From NCBI RefSeq assembly GCF_051155795.1, contig NZ_DAXETW010000005.1:34658-98657 (forward strand): a stretch of DNA of 64,000 nt. Reading direction: 5' to 3'. The notes under the pieces were generated by a model that saw nothing but the letters and a program-made list of their open reading frames with translations, was not told where the DNA came from and made no database searches. Within the stretch, counting starts at the first letter, position 1. Each line of letters starts with the position of its first letter. This document shows, one piece after another, positions 50,313 through 60,686 of the stretch. The DNA comes from Longibacter sp051155795. GTDB taxonomy: Bacteria; Bacteroidota; Rhodothermia; Rhodothermales; Salinibacteraceae. The position numbers and the translations under genes are program-made.

Positions 50313-50706
50313 AGAGAAAGGGGTTTGAGAAGGGGCCTCGCCCGAATGGTGTACACGAAGTAGGTCCGGGACCGACAGAAATGCTGACGTTCCATCCGCA
50401 GGACGCCTCCAATCTTGCCGACGAGGAAGACAAAGTGCAGGAAGCAGGTGTACATGTACGTGCCCGCATATTCAGCGGCCAATATATTGTGTTCAAGAAT
50501 CATGCGACGTGAGACGGAGATTGATCGGCCGGATCGCAAAGCGATAGATCGGTGATATCAGTCGCCACGTCGGCCCGGAACGAACGCGTTTCTACACGGG
50601 GAGCGGTCCGTGGTGGAAAAAACGAAACCGCCCCGGCCTCACGATGGAGACCGGGACGGTCGTGGTTTTCTGAAGCGTCGGACGCCTAAGGCGACCGAGT
50701 TATCCT
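50313..50706. other. Gap between surface-protein and rpoC genes
   Basis: It holds the rpoC terminator at its right end and must contain the surface-protein promoter. AT-rich patch ~50475-50505 (TTGAACACAATATATTGG on minus) could be part of it; no clear -10 was found. A 76-codon frame (50539-50309) here is judged accidental. Confidence 0.45.
50614..50659 (-). terminator. Intrinsic terminator after rpoC
   Basis: Minus strand: CCGTCCCGGTCTC, 6-base loop, GAGGCCGGGGCGG (11 of 13 paired), then TTTCGTTTTTTCC. It ends the rplL-side RNA polymerase operon 47 bases after the rpoC stop. Confidence 0.87.
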
Positions 50707-53700
50707 CTAGCTATCCTCAGAGGATGCCTTGATGGCTTCGGTGCTCGGCGCACCGTCTCCGGCGGCCTTGCCGTCGCCGGCAGGCTCGCCGTTGCCACCG
50801 ATCGCCGCCTGAAGCTCTTCGAGCTCCGACTTCGATCCGACAACGATGTCGCGGTAGCGCCGCTGGCCGGTACCGGCCGGAATGCGGTGTCCCACGATGA
50901 CGTTCTCCTTGAGCCCGTAGAGCGGGTCGTTCTTCGCTTCGATGGCGGCGTTCGTCAGGACCTTCGTGGTCTCCTGGAACGACGCGGCCGAGACGAAGGA
51001 GTCGGTCGAGAGAGCGGCCTTCGTAATGCCGAGAAGGACGGGCTCACCTACGGCAGGGCGGGCCTCCCGCACCTCGACTTCCGGCTTGTCCTCACGCTTA
51101 AGCTCGGAGTTCAACTCACGTAGCTTCCGGCGCGAGATCACTTCACCGATCTTGATGCCGGACTCGCTCGGGTCGGTCACCACGAACTTGTCGTAGAGCT
51201 CGTCATTCACCGCCGCGAGCTCGTGGCGATCGACGATGTCCTCTTCGAGGAAGTGGGTATCGCCAGGCGCGGTGATATTGACGCGCTTCATCATCTGGCG
51301 GATGACGACCTCGATGTGTTTGTCATCGATGTCGACGCCCTGCAGGCGGTAGACCTCCTGAATCTCGTTCAGCAAGTACTCCTGCACGGCTCGCGGACCC
51401 TTGATCGCGAGGATGTCGTGCGGGGCGATCTGTCCATCGGACAGCGCGTCGCCGGCCTGCACGTAGTCATTCTCGTGAACCAGCAGGTGCTTCGACATGG
51501 AGACCATGTAGGTCTTCTGCATGTCGTCGTCCCGGCTTGTCACGATAACCTCCTGCGACCCACGTTTCCGGTCGCCGAAGCTGACGATGCCGTCGATCTC
51601 GGACACGGTCGCGAGATCGCTCGGCGTCCGGGCTTCGAAGAGTTCCGTCACACGCGGGAGACCGCCCGTGATGTCGCTCGTCTTGGCCGTCTGACGCGGG
51701 ATCTTAGCAATGACCGCACCGGCCTGTACCTGATCGCCGTCGTCGACCTGAATCCGCGACCCGACCGGCATGTTGTACTCGCGCTCTTCGCCGTCGGGCA
51801 TGTCGACCATGATAGCCGGCGTCAGCGTACGCTCGCGGCTCTCGATGATGACTTTCTCCTTATGGCCGGTCTGCTCATCGGTCTCTTCACGGTACGTCGT
51901 GCCTTCGATGACGTCGTTGAAGCGGATTTCGCCATCGACCTCCGTCAGGATCACGCTGTTGTACGGATCCCAGCTGGCCATGACGTCGCCCTGTTCCACG
52001 TCGTCGCCGTCCTCCACAAGGAGTTCAGCACCGTAGGGTACGACGTAGCTCGTGAGTTCGCGACCGGATCCGTCGGGATCCATCACGCGAATCTCACCCT
52101 GACGGGTGAGAACAATTTCCTTCGGGCCGTCGGAGTCTTCGTACGTCACATGACGCAGGTTTTCGAACTCGACAATGCCCTTCTGACCCGCCTGGATGGT
52201 CGACTCGGCCGAGATACGGCTGGCCGTACCACCAATGTGGAAGGTCCGGAGCGTAAGCTGGGTCCCGGGCTCGCCAATCGACTGAGCCGCGACCACACCC
52301 ACGGATTCGCCCACTTCGACCATACGCCCCGTAGCGAGGTTGCGGCCGTAGCAGAGCGTGCACACGCCCTGACGGGACTCACAGGTCAGAACCGAGCGGA
52401 TTTCGATCTCTTCGATCGAGGTTTCGGCAATGCGCTGGGCCGCCTCTTCATCGATCAGATCGTTGGCGTCGAGAATCTTCTCGTCCGTCTGCGGATCGTA
52501 CACGGCGTGCACCGACATACGTCCCACAATACGCTCGGAAAGCGGCTGGACGACATCCTCGTTGTCTTTCAGCGCCGATACCTTAATGCCGCGAAGCGTC
52601 CCGCAGTCGTGCTCCGTAATGGTCACGTCCTGCGACACGTCGACGAGACGACGCGTGAGGTAGCCGGCGTCGGCCGTCTTCAGCGCTGTGTCGGCGAGTC
52701 CCTTCCGCGCACCGTGCGTACTGATAAAGTACTCCTGCACGGAGAGACCCTCCTTGAAGTTGGAGATAATCGGGTTTTCGATAATCTCTCCACCGCCTTC
52801 ACCGAGGTTCTTCTGCGGCTTGGCCATCAGGCCACGCATGCCGCCGAGCTGGCGGATCTGCTCTTTCGAACCACGCGCACCGGAGTCGGCCATCATGAAG
52901 ATGGCGTTGAAGCCCTGGTGGTTTTCCTTCAGCGTGTTGAAGAGCACCTCCGAGACGCGATTGTTCGTCTGCGTCCAGATGTCAATCACCTGGTTGTAGC
53001 GCTCGTTGTCGGTGATAAAGCCCATCGCGTAATTGTTGCGGGCCTTATCGACCTCCTTGTTGGCGTCCTCGATCAACTCCAGCTTCTCGTCCGGGACGAT
53101 GATGTCCGAAAGCGAGAACGTGATGCCGGACGTCGTGGAGCGGCCGAAGCCCATCTCCTTGATTTCGTCAAGGAAGCGCGAGGTCTCCTTGAAGCCGGTG
53201 GCCTTCAGGACGCGCGAAATGATCGGCCGGGAATTCTTCTTCGTCACCACCTCGTTCACGAAGCCGACGCCGTCCGGCACCACTTCGTTGAAGAGGACGC
53301 GACCGACCGTCGTGTCAAGCAGTTCGCCCGACCCGTCCGGGTCCCGCAGCTTGATCTTGGCGTGCGTATGGACGATGCCCTGATCGAAGGCCTGCCGCAC
53401 CTCGTTGACCGTGGAGAAGCGCATGCCTTCTCCCTTCTGCCCGTCGCGGGCCTTGGTGATGTAGTAAAGGCCGAGGATCATGTCCTGCGTCGGAACGGCG
53501 AGCGGACCGCCGTTGGCCGGGCTCAGGATGTTGTGGCTCGACAGCATGAGCACCGTCGCCTCGAGGCACGCCTCGTGCGAGAGCGGTACGTGGACGGCCA
53601 TCTGGTCACCGTCGAAGTCGGCGTTGAACGCCGTACAGACGAGCGGGTGGAGCTGGATGGCCTTGCCCTCCGTCAGCACCGGCTGGAACGCCTGAATGCC

Positions 53701-55038
53701 GAGACGGTGCAGCGTCGGCGCACGGTTGAGCATCACCGGGCGACCCTGGATCACCTTCTCGAGGATGTCCCAGACAGCCGCCGTCCGTCGCTCGACGTAT
53801 TTCTTGGCGCTCTTGACGGTCTTGACGATGCCACGCTCGATCAGCCTCCGGATGATGAACGGCTTGAAGAGCTCGACCGCCATCTCCTTCGGAATACCGC
53901 ACTGATGGAGCTCAAGCTCCGGGCCGACGACAATGACTGAACGACCGGAGTAGTCGACGCGCTTCCCGAGCAGGTTCTGGCGGAACCGTCCCTGCTTCCC
54001 TTTCAGCATGTCGCTGAGGGACTTCAGCGGGCGGTTCGACGAGCCGCGAACGGAGTTCGACTTGCGGCTGTTGTCGAACAGAGAGTCGACAGCCTCCTGC
54101 AGCATCCGCTTCTCGTTCCGCAGGATCACCTCCGGCGCCTTGATGTCGATCAGGCGCTTAAGACGGTTGTTGCGGATGATGACGCGCCGATAGAGGTCGT
54201 TCAGGTCACTCGTCGCAAACCGACCTCCATCCAGTGGGACGAGCGGGCGCAGTTCCGGTGGAATGACCGGAATGACGCGAAGGACCATCCATTCCGGGCG
54301 GTTCTCCATACGCGTCTTCGCGTCGCGGAACGCCTCGACGACGTTCATACGCTTCAGCGCTTTGGCCTTCCGCTGCTGGCTCGTTTCGGTTTTCACCTGG
54401 AACCGAAGCTCTTGCGAGAGCCGATCCAGATCAAGACGCTCCAGCATCGTTTCAACGGCTTCACCGCCGATCATGGCGAGGAACTTTTCCTCGTCATCGT
54501 CCGGAAGACGATTGTTGTCTTCCCGAATCTGATAAAGGATGTTAAAGTACTCCTCCTCAGTAAGGAGCTGGTTCTTCTTCACCCCCAGGCGCTCGGCCGT
54601 GCCCGGCTGGATGACGATGTAGTTCTCGTAGTAGATGACCTTCTCCAGGTCCTTCGACTTCAGACCGAGCAGGTGGCCGATCTTGTTCGGCAGCGTCTTG
54701 AAGTACCAGATGTGAACCACCGGCACGCTCAACGTGATGTGGCCCATCCGTTCGCGACGGACGGCCTTCCGGGTCACCTCGACGCCACACCGGTCACAGA
54801 TAATGCCCTTGTAGCGGATGCGCTTGTACTTGCCACAGTGGCATTCATAGTCCTTGACCGGACCGAAGATCTTCTCGCAGAAGAGCCCGCCCATCTCCGG
54901 CTTGAACGACCGGTAGTTAATGGTTTCGGGCTTCATCACCTCACCGTAGGAGCGCTCCAGAATGTCTTCCGGAGACGCCAGGCTAACGGTGATCTCGCTG
55001 AAGTCCTTGTTGATCTCTTTGGTTTTTCCGTACGGCAT
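50707..55038 (-). CDS. rpoC: DNA-directed RNA polymerase subunit beta'
   Basis: 1443 aa. The N-terminal zinc site is complete: Cys66, Cys68, Cys81, Cys84 (YECHCGKYKRI, then CDRCGVEV). The catalytic loop NADFDGD is at 472-478 with the three Mg2+-binding Asp. The bridge-helix and trigger-loop regions are in the middle (DSGARGSKEQIRQLGGMRGL). A second Cys cluster (CESRQGVCTLCYGRN) supplies a second zinc site. The C-terminal ~40 residues are low-complexity and acidic. It lies 110 bases downstream of rpoB in one transcript and ends in a terminator. Start ATG 55038 (MPYGKTKEINKDFSEI) fits the Bacteroidota form. Confidence 0.98.
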   Translation of the reverse strand: MPYGKTKEINKDFSEITVSLASPEDILERSYGEVMKPETINYRSFKPEMGGLFCEKIFGPVKDYECHCGKYKRIRYKGIICDRCGVEVTRKAVRRERMGHITLSVPVVHIWYFKTLPNKIGHLLGLKSKDLEKVIYYENYIVIQPGTAERLGVKKNQLLTEEEYFNILYQIREDNNRLPDDDEEKFLAMIGGEAVETMLERLDLDRLSQELRFQVKTETSQQRKAKALKRMNVVEAFRDAKTRMENRPEWMVLRVIPVIPPELRPLVPLDGGRFATSDLNDLYRRVIIRNNRLKRLIDIKAPEVILRNEKRMLQEAVDSLFDNSRKSNSVRGSSNRPLKSLSDMLKGKQGRFRQNLLGKRVDYSGRSVIVVGPELELHQCGIPKEMAVELFKPFIIRRLIERGIVKTVKSAKKYVERRTAAVWDILEKVIQGRPVMLNRAPTLHRLGIQAFQPVLTEGKAIQLHPLVCTAFNADFDGDQMAVHVPLSHEACLEATVLMLSSHNILSPANGGPLAVPTQDMILGLYYITKARDGQKGEGMRFSTVNEVRQAFDQGIVHTHAKIKLRDPDGSGELLDTTVGRVLFNEVVPDGVGFVNEVVTKKNSRPIISRVLKATGFKETSRFLDEIKEMGFGRSTTSGITFSLSDIIVPDEKLELIEDANKEVDKARNNYAMGFITDNERYNQVIDIWTQTNNRVSEVLFNTLKENHQGFNAIFMMADSGARGSKEQIRQLGGMRGLMAKPQKNLGEGGGEIIENPIISNFKEGLSVQEYFISTHGARKGLADTALKTADAGYLTRRLVDVSQDVTITEHDCGTLRGIKVSALKDNEDVVQPLSERIVGRMSVHAVYDPQTDEKILDANDLIDEEAAQRIAETSIEEIEIRSVLTCESRQGVCTLCYGRNLATGRMVEVGESVGVVAAQSIGEPGTQLTLRTFHIGGTASRISAESTIQAGQKGIVEFENLRHVTYEDSDGPKEIVLTRQGEIRVMDPDGSGRELTSYVVPYGAELLVEDGDDVEQGDVMASWDPYNSVILTEVDGEIRFNDVIEGTTYREETDEQTGHKEKVIIESRERTLTPAIMVDMPDGEEREYNMPVGSRIQVDDGDQVQAGAVIAKIPRQTAKTSDITGGLPRVTELFEARTPSDLATVSEIDGIVSFGDRKRGSQEVIVTSRDDDMQKTYMVSMSKHLLVHENDYVQAGDALSDGQIAPHDILAIKGPRAVQEYLLNEIQEVYRLQGVDIDDKHIEVVIRQMMKRVNITAPGDTHFLEEDIVDRHELAAVNDELYDKFVVTDPSESGIKIGEVISRRKLRELNSELKREDKPEVEVREARPAVGEPVLLGITKAALSTDSFVSAASFQETTKVLTNAAIEAKNDPLYGLKENVIVGHRIPAGTGQRRYRDIVVGSKSELEELQAAIGGNGEPAGDGKAAGDGAPSTEAIKASSEDS

Positions 55039-55148
55039 ATTCGATTGCGGAATGTGAAATTCGGGATGCGGAGTTGACGCAGAGAGGAACCGTGCGATGA
55101 AGAGCAGGGGCGGCCCCCTGGCCCCTCACCGGACACGGCACTCCGCAA

Positions 55149-58100
55149 TCAATCGAGCGTGACTTCGAGGCCGAGCCCCTGCAGCTCGCGAACGAGAACG
55201 TTGAAGCTCTCGGGGACACCCGCGGACGGCATGTTCTTGCCCTTGACGATCGACTCGTACGCGCGGGAACGTCCTGACACGTCGTCGGACTTGTACGTGA
55301 GCATCTCCTGGAGCGTGTGCGAGGCTCCATAGGCGTAAAGCGCCCAGACCTCCATCTCACCGAGACGCTGTCCACCAAACTGAGCCTTACCGCCCAGCGG
55401 CTGCTGCGTGATGAGGCTGTAGGGCCCGATCGACCGGGCGTGCATCTTGTCCTCGACGAGGTGGCTGAGCTTCATCATGTAGATGTGCCCCACCGTCGTT
55501 TTCTCGTCGAAGGCCTCGCCGGTCCGGCCGTCGTACAGCTGCGCCTTTCCGTCGCGCGGCAGCCCCGCCTCTTCGAGCTGGTCCGCGATGTCGTCCATCG
55601 AGGCACCGTCGAAGATCGGCGTTGCGTACTTAACACCCAGCTTATCGCCGGCCCATCCGAGCAGCGTTTCGTAGATCTGCCCGAGGTTCATCCGTGACGG
55701 CACACCCAGCGGGTTGAGGCAAATGTCGACGGGCGTCCCGTCTTCGAGGAACGGCATGTCCTCCTGCGGCACCACCTTCGCAATGACCCCCTTGTTGCCG
55801 TGGCGGCCAGCCATCTTGTCGCCAACGGAGATTTTTCGCTTCCGCGCGACGTAGACTTTCGCCATCTGCACGATACCCGCGGGCAGTTCGTCGCCCATCT
55901 GGACCTGGTGCTTCTCGCGCTTGGCCTTGCCTTCGATGTCGCGACGACGCGACTTGTAATTACGCAGCAGCGAGGCAATCTGCTCGTTAAGGTCTTCGTC
56001 CTCCGTGAACTTGAGGCGGGTCGACAGGCTCTGCGGATCGACCTCGTCGAAGGCTTCTTCCTTGAACGTGGCGCCTTCAGACAGAATGACGTTTCCGTCA
56101 CGGTCTTCAATGCCGGCACTCTCAACGTCGCCGACGAGCTTGAAGAATTTATCCCAGAACCGATCGTTCAGGTCGGCGCGCTCGCGCTCGAGATTGTTCT
56201 CGATGTTCTCAAGGCGCCGCTCCTCCATCTTCTTGGAGGCCGGGTCGAGCTGGCGACGGCTGAAGAGCTTCGTGTCGATGACGACCCCGTCCATGCCAGG
56301 CTTGGCCTTCAGCGAGGCGTCTTTCACATCGCCCGCTTTGTCTCCAAAGATGGCGCGAAGCAGTTTCTCTTCCGGCGTCGGATCGGTCTCGCCTTTCGGG
56401 GTGATCTTACCAACGATAATGTCGCCGGGGTTGACCTCGGCTCCGACGCGGATAATGCCGCGCTCGTCGAGGTCCTTCGTGGCCTCCTCGGAGACATTCG
56501 GAATCTCACGGGTCAGCTCTTCCTCCCCACGCTTCGTGTCGCGGACCTCATGCTCGAACTCCTCGACGTGCACGGAGGTGTATACGTCGTCCGAGACGAG
56601 GCGCTCACTGATGACGATCGCATCCTCGAAGTTGTACCCGTGCCACGGCATAAACGCGCACAGCACGTTCTTACCGAGCGCGAGTTCGCCCTTCTCGGTC
56701 CCAAAGCCGTCCGTCATCACCGTGCCTTTCTCGACACGCTGCCCCGTGCGGACAATCGGCTTCTGGTTCATCGCCGTGTCCTGGTTCGTGCGGCGGAACT
56801 TGGTCAGCTTGTATTCACGAACCGGCTCACCGAACGTCAGGTCGGTTTCGTTCTGGTCTTCGTCGTACTGAACGACGATCCGCTCGGCGTCAACGTACTT
56901 GACTTCTCCGGGGCCTTCGGCAACCACCACCGCCCGCGAATCCTTCGCGACGCGGCCCTCGAGGCCGGTCCCGACGATCGGGCTGTCGGCGCGGAGAAGC
57001 GGCACTGCCTGTCGCTGCATGTTCGCTCCCATGAGCGCACGGTTGGCGTCATCGTGGGAGATGAACGGAATCAGGCTGGCCGACGGGGAGACAATCTGGT
57101 TCGGGGCGACGTCCATGTACTGGACCTCGTCCGGCTCGACGATCGGGAAGTCCCCGCGGAAACGGCACTTCACCTGGTCGGTCTGGAAGTTGCCGTCCTC
57201 ATCGATCGGCGCATTGGCCTGCGCGATGATCGCCCGATCCTCCTGCTCGGCCGAGAGATACTCGACCTCTTCGGTCACGCGACCGTCCTCGACGACGCGA
57301 TACGGCGTTTCGATAAAGCCGAAGTCGTTGATGACGCCGTGGACACACAGCGACGAGATCAGACCAATGTTCGGGCCCTCCGGCGTCTCGATCGGGCAAA
57401 GCCGGCCGTAGTGTGTGTAGTGGACGTCGCGAACCTCGAATCCGGCGCGCTCACGCGTCAGGCCACCCGGCCCGAGCGCCGACATCCGGCGCTTGTGCGT
57501 CAGCTCAGCCAGCGGGTTCGTCTGATCCATGAACTGGCTCAACTGGTTGGTCCCGAAGAACGTGTTGATCACGCTCGAGATCGTCCGTGCGTTGACCAGG
57601 TCCTGCGGCGTGAACTTGTCGGCATCCCGCAGATTCATCCGCTCCTTAATCGTCCGCGCCATACGCGCAAGTCCAAGAGAGAACTGGGAGCCGAGCTGCT
57701 CACCCACCGTCTTGACCCGGCGATTGCCGAGGTGGTCGATGTCGTCGGCGGTGCTCTCGCCGTTCTGCAGCTTCACGAGTTCGCGGACGATGCCGACGAT
57801 GTCTTCCTTCGTCAGCACCTGCGTGTCCGCGTCGACGTCGAGCTCGAGACGCGAGTTGATGCGATGGCGCCCCACTTCGCCGAGATCGTATCGCTTGTCG
57901 GAGAAGAAGAGCCGCTCGAGAGCGTTTCGAGCCGTATCCAGATCCGGCGCTTCGCTTCCGCGGAGCTGCTGGTAGATCTCCCGCAGCGCTTCGGCCTCGT
58001 TATGCGTCGAATCCTTCTTTAGCGTCGAAACGAGCGTCGATTTGTCGAGCGCATCATCGTCCACATCCTCTTTGATGAGGTACAGGCGAGTGATGCCGTG

Positions 58101-59012
58101 CTCTTCAAGCTCCTCGAAGTCACCTTCTTCAAGCTCGTGCTCGGCCGGCAGAATTACCTCTCGCTCGGTTTCTTCGTCGACGACCTCGCCGGTGTCCTCA
58201 TCGACGATCTCGATCGTCTTCTCGATCGTGACGCTGGTTGCGAGTTCGCGATCGAGGTAGTCGTTAAATGTTTCCTCGTCCGCCACGTCCACCGCATCCG
58301 CAAGGTCGAACATGCGGATAATCTCCTCATTCTCGGAAAAGCCGAGTGCGCGTAGGAGGGTCGTGACCGGCACCTTCTTTTTGCGGTCGACATATGACCA
58401 CAGGACATCGCGGACGTCCGTGGAAAACTCCATCCACGAACCGCGGAACGGGATGACGCGGGCACTGAAGAGCTCCGTGCCGTTCGAGTGAATGTCCTTA
58501 CTGAAGAAGACGCCAGGGCTCCGGTGGAGCTGGGACACGATCACGCGCTCGGCACCGTTCACGATGAACGTACCTCGCTGCGTCATGTAGGGAAGCGTAC
58601 CGAGGTACACCTCCTGCTCGATGGCTTCGATGGCTTCATCGTCGCCGTCTTCTTCTTTACTCGAGAGGCGAAGCGTCGCCTTCAGAGGGACGGAGTACGT
58701 CAGACCCTGCGCGATGCACTCTTCGATCGTGTGCTTCGGCGCGTCGAGCTCATACGAGATGAACTCGAGCGTGTAGCGCTCGCGACTATCTTTAATGGGG
58801 AAGTGCTCGTGGAAGACGGCCTGCAGGCCCTCGTCGTCCGCCCGGTCTTCCGGGGGGACGTTATCCTGAACAAAGTCGTGGTACGCTCGAATCTGAACGT
58901 CCAGGAAGTCGGGGTAGTCCCACACCGAGGGGATGTCCGCGAACGTCTTGCGCGGCGGCGCATCCTCCAGATGACCGGTGGTTGCAATTTGACCGTTGAG
59001 AAGGGTGGGCAT
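55149..59012 (-). CDS. rpoB: DNA-directed RNA polymerase subunit beta
   Basis: 1287 aa. Start MPTLLNGQIATTGHL. Family landmarks in order: RGTFIVNGAERVIVSQLHRS, FFGTNQLSQFMDQTNPLAEL (the rifampicin-binding region, Ser/Asp/His residues SQFMDQTNPL), THKRRMSALGPGGLTRERAG (the RRxSALGPGGL core), MPWHGYNFEDAIVIS, GRHGNKGVIAKVVPQEDMPF (catalytic region) and late MLTYKSDDVSGR. Acidic insertions (~250-330) contain EEDxD-rich stretches. The rifampicin pocket looks sensitive-type, with Asp, His-like Asn and Ser at usual places (SQFMDQTN, HKRRMSALGP). It follows a gene-free stretch of about 1 kb after rplL and overlaps no gene. Confidence 0.98.
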   Translation of the reverse strand: MPTLLNGQIATTGHLEDAPPRKTFADIPSVWDYPDFLDVQIRAYHDFVQDNVPPEDRADDEGLQAVFHEHFPIKDSRERYTLEFISYELDAPKHTIEECIAQGLTYSVPLKATLRLSSKEEDGDDEAIEAIEQEVYLGTLPYMTQRGTFIVNGAERVIVSQLHRSPGVFFSKDIHSNGTELFSARVIPFRGSWMEFSTDVRDVLWSYVDRKKKVPVTTLLRALGFSENEEIIRMFDLADAVDVADEETFNDYLDRELATSVTIEKTIEIVDEDTGEVVDEETEREVILPAEHELEEGDFEELEEHGITRLYLIKEDVDDDALDKSTLVSTLKKDSTHNEAEALREIYQQLRGSEAPDLDTARNALERLFFSDKRYDLGEVGRHRINSRLELDVDADTQVLTKEDIVGIVRELVKLQNGESTADDIDHLGNRRVKTVGEQLGSQFSLGLARMARTIKERMNLRDADKFTPQDLVNARTISSVINTFFGTNQLSQFMDQTNPLAELTHKRRMSALGPGGLTRERAGFEVRDVHYTHYGRLCPIETPEGPNIGLISSLCVHGVINDFGFIETPYRVVEDGRVTEEVEYLSAEQEDRAIIAQANAPIDEDGNFQTDQVKCRFRGDFPIVEPDEVQYMDVAPNQIVSPSASLIPFISHDDANRALMGANMQRQAVPLLRADSPIVGTGLEGRVAKDSRAVVVAEGPGEVKYVDAERIVVQYDEDQNETDLTFGEPVREYKLTKFRRTNQDTAMNQKPIVRTGQRVEKGTVMTDGFGTEKGELALGKNVLCAFMPWHGYNFEDAIVISERLVSDDVYTSVHVEEFEHEVRDTKRGEEELTREIPNVSEEATKDLDERGIIRVGAEVNPGDIIVGKITPKGETDPTPEEKLLRAIFGDKAGDVKDASLKAKPGMDGVVIDTKLFSRRQLDPASKKMEERRLENIENNLERERADLNDRFWDKFFKLVGDVESAGIEDRDGNVILSEGATFKEEAFDEVDPQSLSTRLKFTEDEDLNEQIASLLRNYKSRRRDIEGKAKREKHQVQMGDELPAGIVQMAKVYVARKRKISVGDKMAGRHGNKGVIAKVVPQEDMPFLEDGTPVDICLNPLGVPSRMNLGQIYETLLGWAGDKLGVKYATPIFDGASMDDIADQLEEAGLPRDGKAQLYDGRTGEAFDEKTTVGHIYMMKLSHLVEDKMHARSIGPYSLITQQPLGGKAQFGGQRLGEMEVWALYAYGASHTLQEMLTYKSDDVSGRSRAYESIVKGKNMPSAGVPESFNVLVRELQGLGLEVTLD

Positions 59013-59978
59013 AAGCTATGGTGTGAGCGTGGTTGTACGTTCAGTCCGGACGAGCACGGCTTCAGGCGGGGCGGGCACCGCGGGAAGCATTAGGCTCGTG
59101 GGCATTCTGGATAGCGGGCGTTTCGAGGGCTCGAATCGCGTCGTTTGTGCAGTTGGACGCGATGCGGAGCCGGCAAACGAGTGGACGGTGCGGGTACCGT
59201 CGGTGCGGAGCGGGGCTGTGGGCGGTCGACCCCTCCCGGTAAAAGCGGAACCTCAAGGGCGGCGGGGGCAAGCCCGTTCTGCGGTGCGGGGCGCGGCGCA
59301 CGCGCCGGTTCAACCCTCCCCGCGCACCGGGAACCTGAGGGCCGCGGTCGTTCACTCCGGCCACGCCGTTATGCTGCAACGACGGAATCGGGGCAACGAA
59401 CCGGGTCGTGCAAGCCGTGGGTCGAAGACCGCGGAAACCGGTTACCCAACCGGCCCCGGTTGTGCGTTTCGGGTGGCGGCGATCACATCGGGCAACGCCC
59501 CGGGGGCGTTTCCTCCCTTCGCCCGTGTGTCATACCTTATCGTCGCATCAGCGAACGCGCCGGGGCCCGCCGGTGCGATGGGGTGCGACGATGCGTGATG
59601 CGTTTCCGTGGGGGAAGCGCGACGCGAAATGCGTTGAGACATACGCTGGTGGTCTCGGTGCACTCGGTACGCCGGAGTCGGGACGCTGACGGCGACTGCG
59701 GAGGTCACACGCGGGGCGAATGCAAATCGGCCCCGTCAGTCCCAGGTCGGTGGTTCCGGAATACGCAGGTGCAAAATGGACAGCCCGACTCCGCTCGTCG
59801 GACTTGTAGATTATTTAGCAATGCATCAACGCCGTGCCCGGGGGCTTGTTTCGGGATTTGGAGATGTTCCCATGCCAGATTTTATTTTAGGATCGCACCT
59901 CACTCGCGGCAGACGTCGATTCCCTTCCCATCACAGTCTTTTCATCGAAACGCGGGTCGAGGCGGGGGGCATGCTGTA
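59013..59978. other. Gene-free gap of about 1 kb between rplL and rpoB
   Basis: No frame here looks like a protein: all open frames are Arg/Gly/Ser-rich and lack domains. The right part has two AT-rich patches (TAGATTATTTAGCAATG at 59807-59823 and GATTTTATTTTAGG at 59878-59891), the best places for a rpoB promoter, but no good -35/-10 pair was found on minus. Most bacteria keep rplL and rpoB much closer. Confidence 0.5.
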
Positions 59979-59980
59979 CG

Positions 59981-60023
59981 AAAACGCGTCGGGCCAACCC
60001 TCCGGTCTGGAAGGTCGGCCCGA
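59981..60023 (-). terminator. Intrinsic terminator after rplL
   Basis: TCGGGCCAACC (59989-59999) pairs with GGTCGGCCCGA (60013-60023), one mismatch. On minus it is followed by CGCGTTTTCG. It separates the rplKAJL unit from rpoBC. Confidence 0.75.
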
Positions 60024-60090
60024 GGCGTCACGTTCGAGATGCAGCCGAGCCGCGAGGTGCGCGGCCCGTGCAACCGAAGGCGCAGAACGC

Positions 60091-60474
60091 CTACTTCAGC
60101 TCGACGTCGCCGCCGGCATCTTCGATCTGGGTCTTGAGCTCGTCCGCCTCGTCGCGCGGAATGCCCTCTTTGATCGGGCTCGGGGCTTCATCGACGAGCG
60201 CCTTGGCTTCTTTGAGGCCGAGGCCGGTGATCGAGCGGACCTCCTTAATGACGGCAATCTTATTGCCGGAGACGCCTGTAAGGACGACGTCAAACTCTGT
60301 CTTCTCTTCACCACCGTCGGCTCCGTCGCCGCCCGCAGCGCCACCGGCCGCAACAGCGACCCCGGCCGAGGCGGGCTTAATGCCGTACTCTTCCTCGAGC
60401 ACGTCGGCCAGCTCACTGGCTTCTTTGATGGTGAGATTGACGAGCTGTTCTGCGAGTTCTTGAATGTCTGCCAT
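60091..60474 (-). CDS. rplL: 50S ribosomal protein L7/L12
   Basis: 127 aa. N-terminal dimerisation helix (ADIQELAEQLVNLTIKEASE), a Gly/Ala hinge (AVAAGGAAGGDGADGG) and the C-terminal domain that recruits translation factors: EFDVVLTGVSGNKIAVIKEV, LGLKEAKALVDEAP. The acidic hinge flank (DGADGGEEKTE) fits a halophile. It forms the stalk with L10, encoded upstream (212-base gap). A terminator follows. Confidence 0.97.
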   Translation of the reverse strand: MADIQELAEQLVNLTIKEASELADVLEEEYGIKPASAGVAVAAGGAAGGDGADGGEEKTEFDVVLTGVSGNKIAVIKEVRSITGLGLKEAKALVDEAPSPIKEGIPRDEADELKTQIEDAGGDVELK

Positions 60475-60686
60475 AGTCGTTGGGACCTGCGACGGTCTAC
60501 GTCTTCTGCCCGTCCGGGCGTGAGACTGCGTCGCGCTTTAAGGTATTCGTTAGAAGAAATCGAACCACGTGCCGGCAGAGGCCGTCCGTGGGTGCTGCGG
60601 TTGCTACGATGACCTGCCTGAATGAACCCGCGACCGTGTACCGATCCGGGCCCGGCAGATGCATGGGGGGAATCGATGGCGCGTAG

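Noticed and set aside
50309..50539. 76-codon minus frame ending at the surface-protein start, with a hydrophobic stretch
   Set aside because: The overlap with ATGATGA hints at coupling, but there is no family, no ribosome site and an unusual codon mix; judged accidental.
51223..53940. 905-codon open frame on plus, opposite rpoC
   Set aside because: Antisense shadow of rpoC produced by GC-rich codon use; no domain, no signal.
55800..58022. 740-codon open frame on plus, opposite rpoB
   Set aside because: Antisense shadow of rpoB; composition follows complementary codons.
59145..60137. 330-codon open frame in the rplL-rpoB gap
   Set aside because: Arg/Gly/Ser-rich, no domains, crosses the rplL terminator and runs into rplL antisense.
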